Assembly: GCA_038230415.1 (NCBI GenBank)
Contig: JBBRNH010000040.1
Coordinates: forward strand, 1 to 42,027
DNA length: 42,027 nt
Direction: 5' to 3'
DNA from: JBBRNH01 sp038230415
GTDB taxonomy: Bacteria > Bacteroidota > Bacteroidia > Cytophagales > Spirosomataceae
Under the pieces are notes generated by a model. It was given only the letters and a program-made list of their open reading frames with translations. It was not told the DNA's origin and made no database searches. Below are positions 16,606-25,115 of the stretch, piece by piece (the stretch's first letter is position 1; each line of letters begins with the position of its first letter). A program made the translations under genes and the position numbers.

Positions 16606-17518
16606 AGACGATTAGCACCGCCCCGGCTACCATGATAGCTGCACCGATGAGTTTGCGCCGGATGTCGGTCTCGCCAAAAAACCGATACCCAAACAGCACA
16701 CTCAGCAACGCCGAGGTCTGAAACAGGGCCAGCGCGTAGCCAACCTGCGTTCCCGAAAAAGCGTAGTTGGTGGCTACCTGCATCAGCCCGACCGACGCAA
16801 AAACACCCACCGTCAGCGGCCACTCCTGAGCCAGCAACCGGGTTTGCGCCCGCCATTGCCCCCGCAACGACGCAATCACCCACACGCCCGACAGCACGAA
16901 ACCAAGCCCGCACCAACCGAAAAAGGCGGTGAAGGGCGTACTGAGCAAAATCGCTTTTTTGAGAAAAACGCCATCTATCCCGGAGCAAACTAAGGCAATT
17001 AGCCGGAGTCGGACATCGGGCCGGGCCAGCACACCCAGCCGATTTCGGGGCGTTGATAAACTAATTTCCGGGGCGTTTTCCGGGGTAGTAATAGATGCGG
17101 ATTTGGTTTTCAGCACCACGTAGCTTCCGGCCACAATCAGCACCACGCCCGCCAGCCCCGCCCAGCCCGGAATTTCGCCCAGCAGCACCACCGCCACCAG
17201 CATACTCACCACCGCTTTCCAGGCGTTGATTGGCCCCAGCACCGATAGATCGCCGAGGTGCATGGCCCGCACCAGAAACACATTACCGACAACAGCCAGC
17301 CCCGCGCAGGCCAGCATACTGCCCCAAAACGTATTTGACAAGCCCGAAACCTGAATTTGGGGCCAGAACGACAGACACGCCAGCGTCAGAAAGCCGTAGG
17401 TAACGGTGGTGATAAACAACGGGTCGGCGGTGCGGTGGGTAAGCTGCTTCTGAAACACGTTTGCCAAAGGACTGGCGATAATCCTGACCAAGATAGCGAG
17501 TGCAGTGAGTATCGGCAT
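16595..17518 (-). CDS. EamA/DMT superfamily transporter
   Basis: A 307-residue inner-membrane protein with about ten hydrophobic helices arranged as two EamA halves. Typical blocks are GPINAWKAVVSMLVAVVLLG, then IPGWAGLAGVVLIVAGSYVV at the end of the first half, and TQVGYALALFQTSALLSVLF, FGYRFFGETDIRRKLIGAAI and MVAGAVLIVF at the end of the second. The drug/metabolite transporter superfamily moves small metabolites, and the substrate cannot be told from sequence. It starts at the first ATG, and its gene is followed by the convergent OmpA gene with an 11-base overlap. Confidence 0.85.
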   Translation of the reverse strand: MPILTALAILVRIIASPLANVFQKQLTHRTADPLFITTVTYGFLTLACLSFWPQIQVSGLSNTFWGSMLACAGLAVVGNVFLVRAMHLGDLSVLGPINAWKAVVSMLVAVVLLGEIPGWAGLAGVVLIVAGSYVVLKTKSASITTPENAPEISLSTPRNRLGVLARPDVRLRLIALVCSGIDGVFLKKAILLSTPFTAFFGWCGLGFVLSGVWVIASLRGQWRAQTRLLAQEWPLTVGVFASVGLMQVATNYAFSGTQVGYALALFQTSALLSVLFGYRFFGETDIRRKLIGAAIMVAGAVLIVFTS

Positions 17519-17528
17519 GGCTCAAATT

Positions 17529-19904
17529 CTACCGCAGCAGCAACACGTGGCCGCGCAATGGCGGTTGGCCGGGAATGGTGCGAAGTGCGTAGGTATATAC
17601 CCCGGTCGGCAGCGGACTGCCCTTCATGGTTCCGTCGAATAAGTTTTCCGGGCCGACGGGAGACCAAAAAACCACCTCGCCCCAGCGAGTAAACACGGTG
17701 AGTTCAGCATCGGGGTAAGCCTCGATGCCGGGCAGTTCCCAGACATCGTTTTGTCCGTCGCCGTTGGGCGTAAACACGTCCGGCACCCAAACCCGGTCAA
17801 CCACCAAAATCCGAATAGTGTCAGTAGCGGTGCAGCCGGTCCGGTTTTTTACGTCAACGATATACACAACTTCCTGATTAACAGCCTGTACGGTCGGGGC
17901 AGGTGATTGCGGATTGTCTAAAAAAATGGCCGATGCCCACCGAAACCAGTTCGGCTCGCCGGTATAAGTCGGTTTGAGCGCGATGGTGTTGCCGCGCCAG
18001 GTAGTGATGGTGTCGGCCAGGGTGATGGTTGGAATAGGGGCCACAACAGCGATTCGGGTAGCTAAAACGTCGGCACATTCTGGCGCGGGTTTCACGGCGT
18101 AAGTCAGCGTATGAATGCCCAAGCCGGCCACTTGCGGGCTGAACCCGGCCCCCTGCACACCCATTCCCGAAAAAACACCACCCGATGGATTTCCTTGCAG
18201 CGCGTAATTGGGGTTGTTGCTGCCGCACACACCCGGAATAGAATCGAACCGGGCCACGATGGGCGGCACCGGCACGAGCAGTACCGGGGTTGCCACGCCA
18301 ATACAGTCGTAGCCGTCAATGGCCGTAAGGGTGTAAGTTCCGGTATTTTTGGCCCGGTATTGCGCGCCTGTTTCGCCCAAAAGTTGTTGCCCGTTATAAC
18401 TCCAGATGTAACGAATGCCGCCCGTGCCGTTGAGGAACAACGAATCCTGCGGGCAAATCCGGTTTTGGCCCGATGCTGATCTAACCACCGCCGACACTGC
18501 CGCTGACCGGCTGATGATTGCTGTGTCGGTGCGGGCCGTGCAACCCAACAACGGATAAGTCAGCACGGCCCAATACTGGCCCGGTTGCGTAAAGGTGGCC
18601 GTTGAGTCGGTTTTACCCGCAATGGCCTGTCCGGTGTTAAACCACTGATACCGAACCTGTTCTGGTGTGCTGGCTGTGAGCGTAACTGAACCCGTTATGG
18701 CGCACAGATGCCCGGCATCGCGCAATTTGGCCTGGCTGCCGACAACCGTAACGGTCAGTTTTTCGGATGCGCCGACCTTGCTGCATTGCGTTTTGGGCGA
18801 AACCAGCACCGTATATTCACCCGGTTCGCGGGCATTGTAGGTAGCTGAGGTTGCGCTGGCAAGGTTAATCCCGTCGCGTTGCCACTGGTAGTTCCACTCT
18901 GGATTACTAACGGCTTGCAAAACAGCCCGTTCGCCCTGGCAAACGGTGACGCTTTGATTCGTGGCGGGCTGGTCTTTGATAGTCACCGTTGGGTCAACCG
19001 TTACCGTTGGCGGACAGTCAACGACTAAGAACTGAAAATCACGCCGGACTTCCCCGATCTTCACCCCGTTGCGGTATTCTTCGACCGTCACGGCAAATAC
19101 AAATAAACCCAACCGTGAGGCTTTTACCGATAACTGCCCCGTTTGGGAATCGATAGACAGGGCCGGGCTGCCCGGAATGGCGTTATCTGCCGAGAAACCC
19201 GACACCCAGTTCACGGCTGGATACGGCCCCGGCGAGACTACATTGCCCATATTTTGATTGGTGCTTTTCAGGTTGAGCGGTGTTGACATGGCGTAGCGCA
19301 GTTCGTCGCCATCGGGATCAGTGCCGGCAAACGGAAGCGTAAATAACTCACCAATGCACAGGTATTCGCCGTTGACGGGCGAGAACCGGGGCGATGAGTT
19401 TTCGAACAGCAGCCCGTTTTGCAACAGGGCCGGAAATTCAAGATACAGCGTGAATCCCACCGATACCGGATCAACAATATTATCAATGCCGCCGTTGCGG
19501 TTGCGGGTTTGGTAGGAGATATAATACCCGCCCGGATCGTCATAAACCACCGGGTCGAGTTGAACGTCGGCCTCAAACGTAACCATCACAAAACTCAGGT
19601 TTCGCTGCTGAGCGCAGTAGGTATTGGCATAAATTACGTCCTGCCGCTGGCCTGTTTCGCGGGTAGAATAGGTGGCGATCTGGGCGTTATCGCGCTTTCT
19701 GAAAATGCCAAACGCACCGGCAGTCTGGGCATTGGCCCGTACTCCCTTTTCGAGGTAGTTAGTCACAATAATCCGGTAATGACCGGGGCGGTCGTTCACG
19801 GCCCGCATCTCTAACTGGCCACCAACCTGATGGGTAGCGCAGGCAACACCCGGAATAAGCAAGCCACAAAGCCACAGAAAAACCCGTTGGGTAGAAAAGC
19901 GCAT
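17529..19904 (-). CDS. T9SS type B sorting domain protein, large secreted adhesin-like
   Basis: The ATG at 19904 (MRFSTQRVFLWLCGLLIPGV) gives a proper signal peptide; the upstream in-frame start at 19928 is TTG. The 791-residue product has an N-terminal region starting THQVGGQLEMRAV, seen in many Bacteroidota secreted proteins, and then several Ig/PKD-like repeats with recurring YQWQRDG, RYQWFNTGQ and RYIWSYNGQ. The C-terminus is the gliding-motility-associated sorting domain: VWVPDVFTPNGDGQNDVWEL, followed by LTVFTRWGEVVFW, LFDGTMKGSPLPTGVYTYAL and RGHVLLLR. This domain directs export by the type IX system. It probably ends at the cell surface; the ligand is unknown. It lies 10 bases upstream of the EamA gene. 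Confidence 0.88.
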   Translation of the reverse strand: MRFSTQRVFLWLCGLLIPGVACATHQVGGQLEMRAVNDRPGHYRIIVTNYLEKGVRANAQTAGAFGIFRKRDNAQIATYSTRETGQRQDVIYANTYCAQQRNLSFVMVTFEADVQLDPVVYDDPGGYYISYQTRNRNGGIDNIVDPVSVGFTLYLEFPALLQNGLLFENSSPRFSPVNGEYLCIGELFTLPFAGTDPDGDELRYAMSTPLNLKSTNQNMGNVVSPGPYPAVNWVSGFSADNAIPGSPALSIDSQTGQLSVKASRLGLFVFAVTVEEYRNGVKIGEVRRDFQFLVVDCPPTVTVDPTVTIKDQPATNQSVTVCQGERAVLQAVSNPEWNYQWQRDGINLASATSATYNAREPGEYTVLVSPKTQCSKVGASEKLTVTVVGSQAKLRDAGHLCAITGSVTLTASTPEQVRYQWFNTGQAIAGKTDSTATFTQPGQYWAVLTYPLLGCTARTDTAIISRSAAVSAVVRSASGQNRICPQDSLFLNGTGGIRYIWSYNGQQLLGETGAQYRAKNTGTYTLTAIDGYDCIGVATPVLLVPVPPIVARFDSIPGVCGSNNPNYALQGNPSGGVFSGMGVQGAGFSPQVAGLGIHTLTYAVKPAPECADVLATRIAVVAPIPTITLADTITTWRGNTIALKPTYTGEPNWFRWASAIFLDNPQSPAPTVQAVNQEVVYIVDVKNRTGCTATDTIRILVVDRVWVPDVFTPNGDGQNDVWELPGIEAYPDAELTVFTRWGEVVFWSPVGPENLFDGTMKGSPLPTGVYTYALRTIPGQPPLRGHVLLLR

Positions 19905-20182
19905 CTGAATCGTGGTAAAGCGGTTCAATTCATTTATTTACATCCGTCACGCTACATTAATAGCGTCCAAATTTCAACAAATTCAGCCCGTATTCACGCC
20001 CGTTTACTCGCATTTATGTCAAGCCATACGCCGGTTTGGGATTACTGCATTGCCGGTGTTGTTAAGAGCTTGATCCTGACAGGCTCTGAACATAAAGATT
20101 CGGTGAGTCAAACAAACGGCATCATCACTGAGTCCTCTCAACTACCTGCGTATTTTTCAGGTCTTTACTGCTTTAACCGTCT

Positions 20183-22321
20183 ATGAAACCAATCATCCTT
20201 TTCGCCGTTGCTGCCGTTGCCATCGTCGCGCTCTTTGCCAGCCGCGATGCCCTGCCCACCGCCGACCCTGCCGGGCAGGATTGGCCTGAATACCTCGGCG
20301 GCCCCGACCGCAGCCACTTCTCGGCATTAGCCCAGATCACCACCGAAAACGTGACAACCTTGCAGGAAGCCTGGCGGTATGCCGCCCCCGATTCGGGACA
20401 GATGCAGGTAAACCCGATTGTGGTCAACGGCGTACTATATGGCGTAACGTCGGCGGTACAGGCGTTCGCGCTCGATGCTGCGTCGGGCCGCGAAATCTGG
20501 CGGTTCAGCGAACAACTCAAAGCCTGGCACAGCACGAGCCGGGGCGTGGCCTATTGGACCGACGGGCGCGACAACCGGATTTTGTACACGATTGGGCCAC
20601 ACCTCTACGCGCTCAATGCCCGCACGGGCGAAAAAATCATCAGTTTCGGCGACAGTGGCCGCGTTGATCTGCACGTTGGACTGGGCGAACAGGCCAAAAA
20701 CAAACTTGTTCTCTCGAACACGCCCGGCACCGTTTTCGGTGACCTCATCGTGATGCCCGTCCGTTTGTCAGAAGGAGCCGATGCCGCGCCGGGCTACATC
20801 CGGGCCTTTAATGTGAAGACCGGCCAATTAGTCTGGACGTTCAGGACAATACCCAACCCCGGCGAAGCGGGCTACGAAACCTGGGGCAAAACCAACTACC
20901 AAAACTTCGAGGTGGGCGGGGCCAACAACTGGTGCGGCATGGCCGTTGACCGGCAGCGCGGCATTCTGTATGTGCCAACCGGCTCGGCAGCGTTTGATTT
21001 CTACGGCGGCAACCGGCCCGGCCAAAACCTGTATGCCAATTGTTTGCTGGCCCTCGATGCCCGCACCGGCAAACGGCTCTGGCATTTTCAGGCGGTTCAC
21101 CATGATCTCTGGGATCGTGATTTTCCGGCCCCGCCCAACCTGCTGACCGTTACGCAAAACGGTAAAAAAGTGGATGCCGTAGCCCAGATCACCAAATCGG
21201 GCCACGTCTTTGTGTTCAACCGCGTAACGGGCAAGCCGCTCTTCCCGATTGACGAACGGCCCGTGCCGCAGTCTGACCTGCCCGGCGAAAAATCGTGGCC
21301 GACCCAGCCGTTCCCCACCAAACCCGCGCCGTTTGCCCGCCAAACCATTACCGAAGCCGACATAAACCCGCTTTCGCCGGAGCATGATTCGCTGGTACGG
21401 GTTTTTCGGCAGGTTAGAACAGGGCCATTTATGCCTCCCAGTAAGCAGGGAACCATTATTTACCCCGGCCTCGACGGTGGGGGCGAGTGGGGCGGAGCTG
21501 CCACCGATCCTGACGGTATTATGTATGTCAACAGCAACGAATGTGCGTGGCTTTTCAGGATGGAGGCCGTACCAACTCCCAATGAACTGGCTCACCTCAG
21601 CACCGGCGAGCGGCTGTACGTGCAGAACTGTGCGGTGTGCCACGGCGACGAGCGCAAAGGCAACCCCAACAGTGGCTACCCGTCTTTAGTGAACATTGAC
21701 CGGCGTACCCGCACTTATGTGACGCGGACGATCTCGAACGGCAAGGGCATGATGCCTGGCTTTACGCAACTCACCGACGACGAGAAACGGGCGTTGGTTG
21801 GCTTTTTGTTTAACGACGAAAAACAGGAACTATCAGGAGCCATCGCCGGGACAAAACGCCCCTTTGTCCCCTACAAAATGAGCGGCTACACCAAATTTCA
21901 GGACAGCAAGGGCAACCCCGGCATCCGGTCGCCGTGGGGAACGCTGAACGCCATTGACCTCAACACCGGCGAATACCGTTGGAAAGTGCCGTTCGGCGAC
22001 TCCCCGCCGGTCAGCGGCAATGGTCTGAAAACTAACGATGTAGAATCAGGAGCGGCTGCGCCAACCGGCACCGAAAACTACGGCGGGCCGGTGGTTACGG
22101 CGGGCGGATTGCTGTTTATAGCGGCCTCGAAAGACGGTATGTTCCGGGCTTACGACAAAAAAACCGGGCGTATCTTGTGGCAAACAAAACTCCCGGCGGC
22201 TGGTTTTGCCACGCCCTGCACCTATCAGGTTGGCGGCAAACAGTTTGTGGTAGTAGCCTGTGGCGGAGCAAAATTAGGTCAGCCAAAGGGCAACCAATAC
22301 GTAGCGTTTGCCTTGCCGTAA
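20183..22321 (+). CDS. PQQ-dependent dehydrogenase with inserted cytochrome c domain
   Basis: A 712-residue exported quinoprotein. An N-terminal signal or anchor helix (IILFAVAAVAIVALFA) is followed by the blade motif DWPEYLGGPDRSHFSALAQI and by repeated PQQ-propeller tryptophan motifs (GREIWRF, TGQLVWTF, GKRLWHF). HHDLWDRDFPAPPNLL is typical of quinoprotein glucose/alcohol dehydrogenases. A haem c site, CAVCH, is at residues 483-487, with a likely axial Met in GKGMMPGF. After it the propeller resumes (GTLNAIDLNTGEYRWKV, then GRILWQTKLPAAG). It would oxidise sugars or alcohols in the periplasm and pass electrons through its own haem. Substrate unknown. Confidence 0.87.
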   Translation: MKPIILFAVAAVAIVALFASRDALPTADPAGQDWPEYLGGPDRSHFSALAQITTENVTTLQEAWRYAAPDSGQMQVNPIVVNGVLYGVTSAVQAFALDAASGREIWRFSEQLKAWHSTSRGVAYWTDGRDNRILYTIGPHLYALNARTGEKIISFGDSGRVDLHVGLGEQAKNKLVLSNTPGTVFGDLIVMPVRLSEGADAAPGYIRAFNVKTGQLVWTFRTIPNPGEAGYETWGKTNYQNFEVGGANNWCGMAVDRQRGILYVPTGSAAFDFYGGNRPGQNLYANCLLALDARTGKRLWHFQAVHHDLWDRDFPAPPNLLTVTQNGKKVDAVAQITKSGHVFVFNRVTGKPLFPIDERPVPQSDLPGEKSWPTQPFPTKPAPFARQTITEADINPLSPEHDSLVRVFRQVRTGPFMPPSKQGTIIYPGLDGGGEWGGAATDPDGIMYVNSNECAWLFRMEAVPTPNELAHLSTGERLYVQNCAVCHGDERKGNPNSGYPSLVNIDRRTRTYVTRTISNGKGMMPGFTQLTDDEKRALVGFLFNDEKQELSGAIAGTKRPFVPYKMSGYTKFQDSKGNPGIRSPWGTLNAIDLNTGEYRWKVPFGDSPPVSGNGLKTNDVESGAAAPTGTENYGGPVVTAGGLLFIAASKDGMFRAYDKKTGRILWQTKLPAAGFATPCTYQVGGKQFVVVACGGAKLGQPKGNQYVAFALP

Positions 22322-22382
22322 TCAGATGGATGGCTGGCTCTGTAACCGTTACGCCGTTGCTATGAGAACGTGGTTAGTGGCA

Positions 22383-22420
22383 AGTTGGCTACCGGGTCAT
22401 TATGTCTGCGGTAGCCAACT
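22383..22420. terminator. inverted repeat between convergent genes
   Basis: AGTTGGCTACCG at 22383-22394 pairs perfectly with CGGTAGCCAACT at 22409-22420 around a 14-base loop. It lies in the 108-base gap between the convergent PQQ dehydrogenase and DUF2383 genes. The position fits a two-way terminator. There is no strong T run on either side. Confidence 0.5.
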
Positions 22421-22429
22421 AATCACTTA

Positions 22430-22885
22430 CTACCTATCACCTTGAAGGGCTTTCATCCGGTCGTGGGCGGTTTGCAAGTCACCTAACTGCTTCATCAGCA
22501 CTTCTTTTATGTAGGCTGGCAGCAGGTCTTTGCCAATCACATCGCGGTAGGCTTCAACGGCGGCATCTTCGCCAAATTCTACCGAACTCAGAATAGTGTT
22601 ACGGTCTTTGCCGGTCAATGCGGCTTTGATATCAATCCAGGCGCGATGCAGTTTGCTGGCTGCGTCGGTATGGGTGGCATCAGAAACGGCAGCCCCGTCA
22701 ATCCGCACGATGTGATCGGCAAGTTGGCTGCGGAAGCCCTGACTCTGCATCACATAATGCCGGAAAATATCTTTCAGATTGGCATCATCGGTATCTTCCA
22801 CGGCTTTCTCGTAGCCCTGAATCCGGTCATTATTAATGGTTACGAGTTCGTTGAGTGCGTCAACGATGTCTTCATTTTTTGTCAT
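22430..22885 (-). CDS. PA2169 family four-helix-bundle protein (DUF2383)
   Basis: A 151-residue all-helical soluble protein beginning MTKNEDIVDALNELVTINND. The pattern NDRIQGYEKA, then a charged helix, HYVMQSQGFRSQL, and a final helix ending AHDRMKALQG matches DUF2383, a ferritin-like four-helix bundle. The conserved Glu and His residues in the helices could bind metal, but no function is established for the family. It is monocistronic and divergent from the FKBP gene; an AGTTTG-CGT-CAAACT inverted repeat at 22896-22910 lies just upstream of its start. Confidence 0.85.
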   Translation of the reverse strand: MTKNEDIVDALNELVTINNDRIQGYEKAVEDTDDANLKDIFRHYVMQSQGFRSQLADHIVRIDGAAVSDATHTDAASKLHRAWIDIKAALTGKDRNTILSSVEFGEDAAVEAYRDVIGKDLLPAYIKEVLMKQLGDLQTAHDRMKALQGDR

Positions 22886-22895
22886 GTCAGTTGTA

Positions 22896-22910
22896 TAGTT
22901 TGCGTCAAAC
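22896..22910. promoter_or_regulatory. short palindrome upstream of the DUF2383 gene
   Basis: AGTTTG, CGT, CAAACT form a perfect 6-base inverted repeat 10 bases from the DUF2383 start codon. On the minus strand it includes GGTAGTTTG, near the Bacteroidota -7 box. It could be an operator or promoter element; it is short enough to occur by chance. Confidence 0.3.
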
Positions 22911-23047
22911 TACCTGTTCAACTGTCGGTATGCCGGAAGGATATTTAAATGCCTTGTTTTCGAGTGAACGGCCCACCCGACGCTGAATCGCTCACTACGT
23001 GTAGGCTGACTTTTACCCGTTTTTATGTCCATTTTGAGCAAACGCCG

Positions 23048-23055
23048 TAGCTTTG
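23048..23055 (+). promoter_or_regulatory. putative -7 box (TAGCTTTG) of the FKBP gene
   Basis: TAGCTTTG matches the Bacteroidota sigma -7 consensus TAnnTTTG and lies 27 bases before the FKBP start codon. A T-rich stretch about 20-28 bases upstream (23020-23027) is a weak candidate for the -33 element. Confidence 0.5.
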
Positions 23056-23082
23056 CCCACTAACTAACACAAAAAAACCAGT

Positions 23083-23514
23083 ATGGCACAGGCTAAAACG
23101 GGCGACACTGTCCGGGTTCATTACACCGGCACGTTGGCCGACGGTACAATTTTTGACTCTTCAGCCGGGCGCGACCCCCTGGAGTTCAGGCTCGGCAGCG
23201 GGCAGGTCATCAAAGGCTTTGATGAGGGCATTACGGGTATGGAAGTCGGTGATCACAAATCGGTAAACATCCCGGTCGAAGATGGCTATGGCCCTGCCAA
23301 CGAAGAATACATCTTCACCCTCGACCGGGCCGAACTCCCGGCTGATATTCCCCTCGAAGTAGGCATGACGCTCAATATGCACGAAGACGGCAACCCGCAG
23401 CCTACGGCGGTCATTGTTCGGTTCCTGACCGAGGATACCGTTGTTCTGGATGCCAACCACCCGTTGGCCGGGCAGGATTTAACGTTTGATGTGGAGTTGG
23501 TGGGCGTTGAGTAA
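23083..23514 (+). CDS. FKBP-type peptidyl-prolyl isomerase, SlyD-like
   Basis: A 143-residue cytoplasmic folding catalyst. The FKBP core is split as in SlyD: GDTVRVHYTGTLADGTIFDS and GQVIKGFDEGITGMEVGD, then an inserted chaperone flap (about residues 70-120), then VVLDANHPLAGQDLTFDVEL, the SlyD hallmark. The His- and Cys-rich metal-binding tail of enterobacterial SlyD is absent; the protein ends VELVGVE. The family catalyses cis-trans isomerisation at Xaa-Pro bonds and acts as a chaperone. It has its own promoter box upstream and a strong hairpin right after the stop. Confidence 0.93.
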   Translation: MAQAKTGDTVRVHYTGTLADGTIFDSSAGRDPLEFRLGSGQVIKGFDEGITGMEVGDHKSVNIPVEDGYGPANEEYIFTLDRAELPADIPLEVGMTLNMHEDGNPQPTAVIVRFLTEDTVVLDANHPLAGQDLTFDVELVGVE

Positions 23515-23580
23515 CAGAGTAGCAGAGTAGCAAAGGAAGGCTATAAAACTTTGCTATTCTGCTACTTTTTCACTCTGTTA
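23512..23580 (+). terminator. terminator after the FKBP gene
   Basis: GTAGCAGAGTAGCAAAG at 23519-23535 pairs, with one mismatch, with CTTTGCTATTCTGCTAC at 23549-23565. Five T follow at 23566-23570. Outer bases TAACAGAG and CTCTGTTA (23512-23519 and 23573-23580) extend the symmetry. The hairpin begins within the FKBP stop codon, a typical intrinsic terminator position, and separates FKBP from DinB. Confidence 0.75.
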
Positions 23581-23590
23581 CTGTATCAAA

Positions 23591-24109
23591 ATGACCCAAA
23601 ATAAACCTGAAGTCTGGCTGCGCGGGCCGTTGCCCGACGTTCCGGCTCTGCTTCAGCCCGTTGCTCACGCGCTGTTGCAAGCTCGTGAAGAAGTGACCGC
23701 GCTTATGGCCGATTTCCCCGAAGCACTGCTTTGGGAACGATTGCCAGCCCGGTCGGGCGCGGGTTTGGCTTCGGTAGGGTTTCACCTGCAACACCTGACG
23801 GGTGTATTAGACAGGCTTCTGACCTACGCCCGCGCAAAGGCTCTGATTGATGCTCAGTTGGCGTATCTGAACGCCGAAGGGGAGCCTAACGGTCAAACCC
23901 CCGCCGAACTCGTAGCCGCTTTTTCGGAACAGATAGACCGGGCGATGGCTCAACTGACCGCCACCGACCCGGCCATGCTGACCGATGCGCGGGGCGTTGG
24001 CCGGGCGCAGCTACCGGCTACCGTGCTGGGTTTGCTGGTTCATGCCGCCGAACACACCATGCGGCACGTGGGGCAGTTGTCAGTCACGGTGCGGGTATTG
24101 CGGGATTAG
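23591..24109 (+). CDS. DinB family protein
   Basis: A 172-residue four-helix bundle protein of the DinB/YfiT-like superfamily. The metal-binding histidines are in FHLQHLTGVLDRLL (second helix) and HAAEHTMRHVGQL (fourth helix), and the final part ends VTVRVLRD. Many members are thiol- or nucleophile-dependent transferases, and their metal is usually nickel or zinc. The reaction here is not known. The frame opens with MTQNKPEVWLRGPLPDVPAL. The last 4 bases overlap the convergent restriction endonuclease gene. Confidence 0.85.
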   Translation: MTQNKPEVWLRGPLPDVPALLQPVAHALLQAREEVTALMADFPEALLWERLPARSGAGLASVGFHLQHLTGVLDRLLTYARAKALIDAQLAYLNAEGEPNGQTPAELVAAFSEQIDRAMAQLTATDPAMLTDARGVGRAQLPATVLGLLVHAAEHTMRHVGQLSVTVRVLRD

Positions 24110-25113
24110 TGTATAATATTAGGGCTATATGGCCCCAAAAATTTATCACCATTAAAGTGAATAAGGTGGTCGGGGTTGTCAGCAATCCATACCTCGCTCT
24201 CCCATGCAATCTCGGTAGCCCATTTCCGAAACTCGGCTCTGTTTAGAAAAGCAGTGACGTAAATGATGTCGGCGTTGCATTTTTCCGTTATTTTTTTAAG
24301 TTCCAACAACCTAATTTCACTGATTGAACCAGTGCTGTGTACGGCTTCAATCAGATAAAGCCAGTTTTTTCTGGGATCGTAGGCCACTATATCTGGCAGC
24401 TCATCGTGCGATAAATCAAAGAAATTCAACTGTTTCAACTTCTTTTCATCAATGTGTAACAGTTTCTTTATCGTATCACCAACATACAGCACCTGACAAT
24501 TCAGGCCGTAGCGTGGTAGAAATTCTTCGATTACAAGCTTTTGCAAAAGATTGTGCTGACCGGGGGAAAACTCTAACTGCTTACCACCTGGTAACACAAC
24601 CGGCACTTTCTGAATATTTCGTTTTCGGGCTAACTGATCCTTCAGCGAAACCCTATCTTCCAGATAACTACCGAGAGATACTTGCCAACCGGCGGTGCCA
24701 TAGCGTTTAATCAGGTTCTTAAAACCTGGCTCTATCGTATAACCCCGTGTTGGGTCATTCGTAGCGGCATTTGGATTTTCGGCACTGTTAAGAACTAACC
24801 CGGCTAAGACAAGTAGCTTCAAATCTTTTCGGCGAATATTGTCATACGAGCCGCTTGAGATTGCTTCCTCAAAATTGGCATTATGAAAATTGATGATATC
24901 CCTCGTTTTTAAAAATCGTTGGTCATCATAGCCTTTTGCAGTTGTCCATGATTTTGTCACACCAGCCACGGCCAGAAGTGCTATTGCCATCCGTTCCAGA
25001 CTTCGTTCTGTTTTATCAGCCACTGGAATACCCACTGATACAAGTATTTCTATGGCTTGCTCTATCAATAAACTAACAGGGGCCGATTTTTTACTTTTGG
25101 TAATATAGGCCAT
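24106..25113 (-). CDS. type II restriction endonuclease, BsuBI/PstI family
   Basis: A 335-residue protein. The N-terminal half is helical (residues 1-140) and resembles the regulatory/DNA-binding part of BsuBI/PstI enzymes (AIALLAVAGV, FLKTRDIINFHN). The C-terminal catalytic half has KQLEFSPGQHNLLQKLVIEE, then ELPDIVAYD with Asp241 and WLYLIEAVHSTG with Glu256, consistent with a PD-(D/E)xK-type site. Well-known members cut CTGCAG. The target here is unproven because the adjacent methyltransferase belongs to another chemical class. It starts 2 bases after the methyltransferase stop, so both are expressed from one message. Codon use is more AT-rich than the flanks. Confidence 0.9.
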   Translation of the reverse strand: MAYITKSKKSAPVSLLIEQAIEILVSVGIPVADKTERSLERMAIALLAVAGVTKSWTTAKGYDDQRFLKTRDIINFHNANFEEAISSGSYDNIRRKDLKLLVLAGLVLNSAENPNAATNDPTRGYTIEPGFKNLIKRYGTAGWQVSLGSYLEDRVSLKDQLARKRNIQKVPVVLPGGKQLEFSPGQHNLLQKLVIEEFLPRYGLNCQVLYVGDTIKKLLHIDEKKLKQLNFFDLSHDELPDIVAYDPRKNWLYLIEAVHSTGSISEIRLLELKKITEKCNADIIYVTAFLNRAEFRKWATEIAWESEVWIADNPDHLIHFNGDKFLGPYSPNIIH

Positions 25114-25115
25114 CG

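Noticed and set aside
20828..21643. Minus-strand frame of 271 codons inside the PQQ dehydrogenase
   Set aside because: Antisense shadow of a well-supported gene; no family motif.
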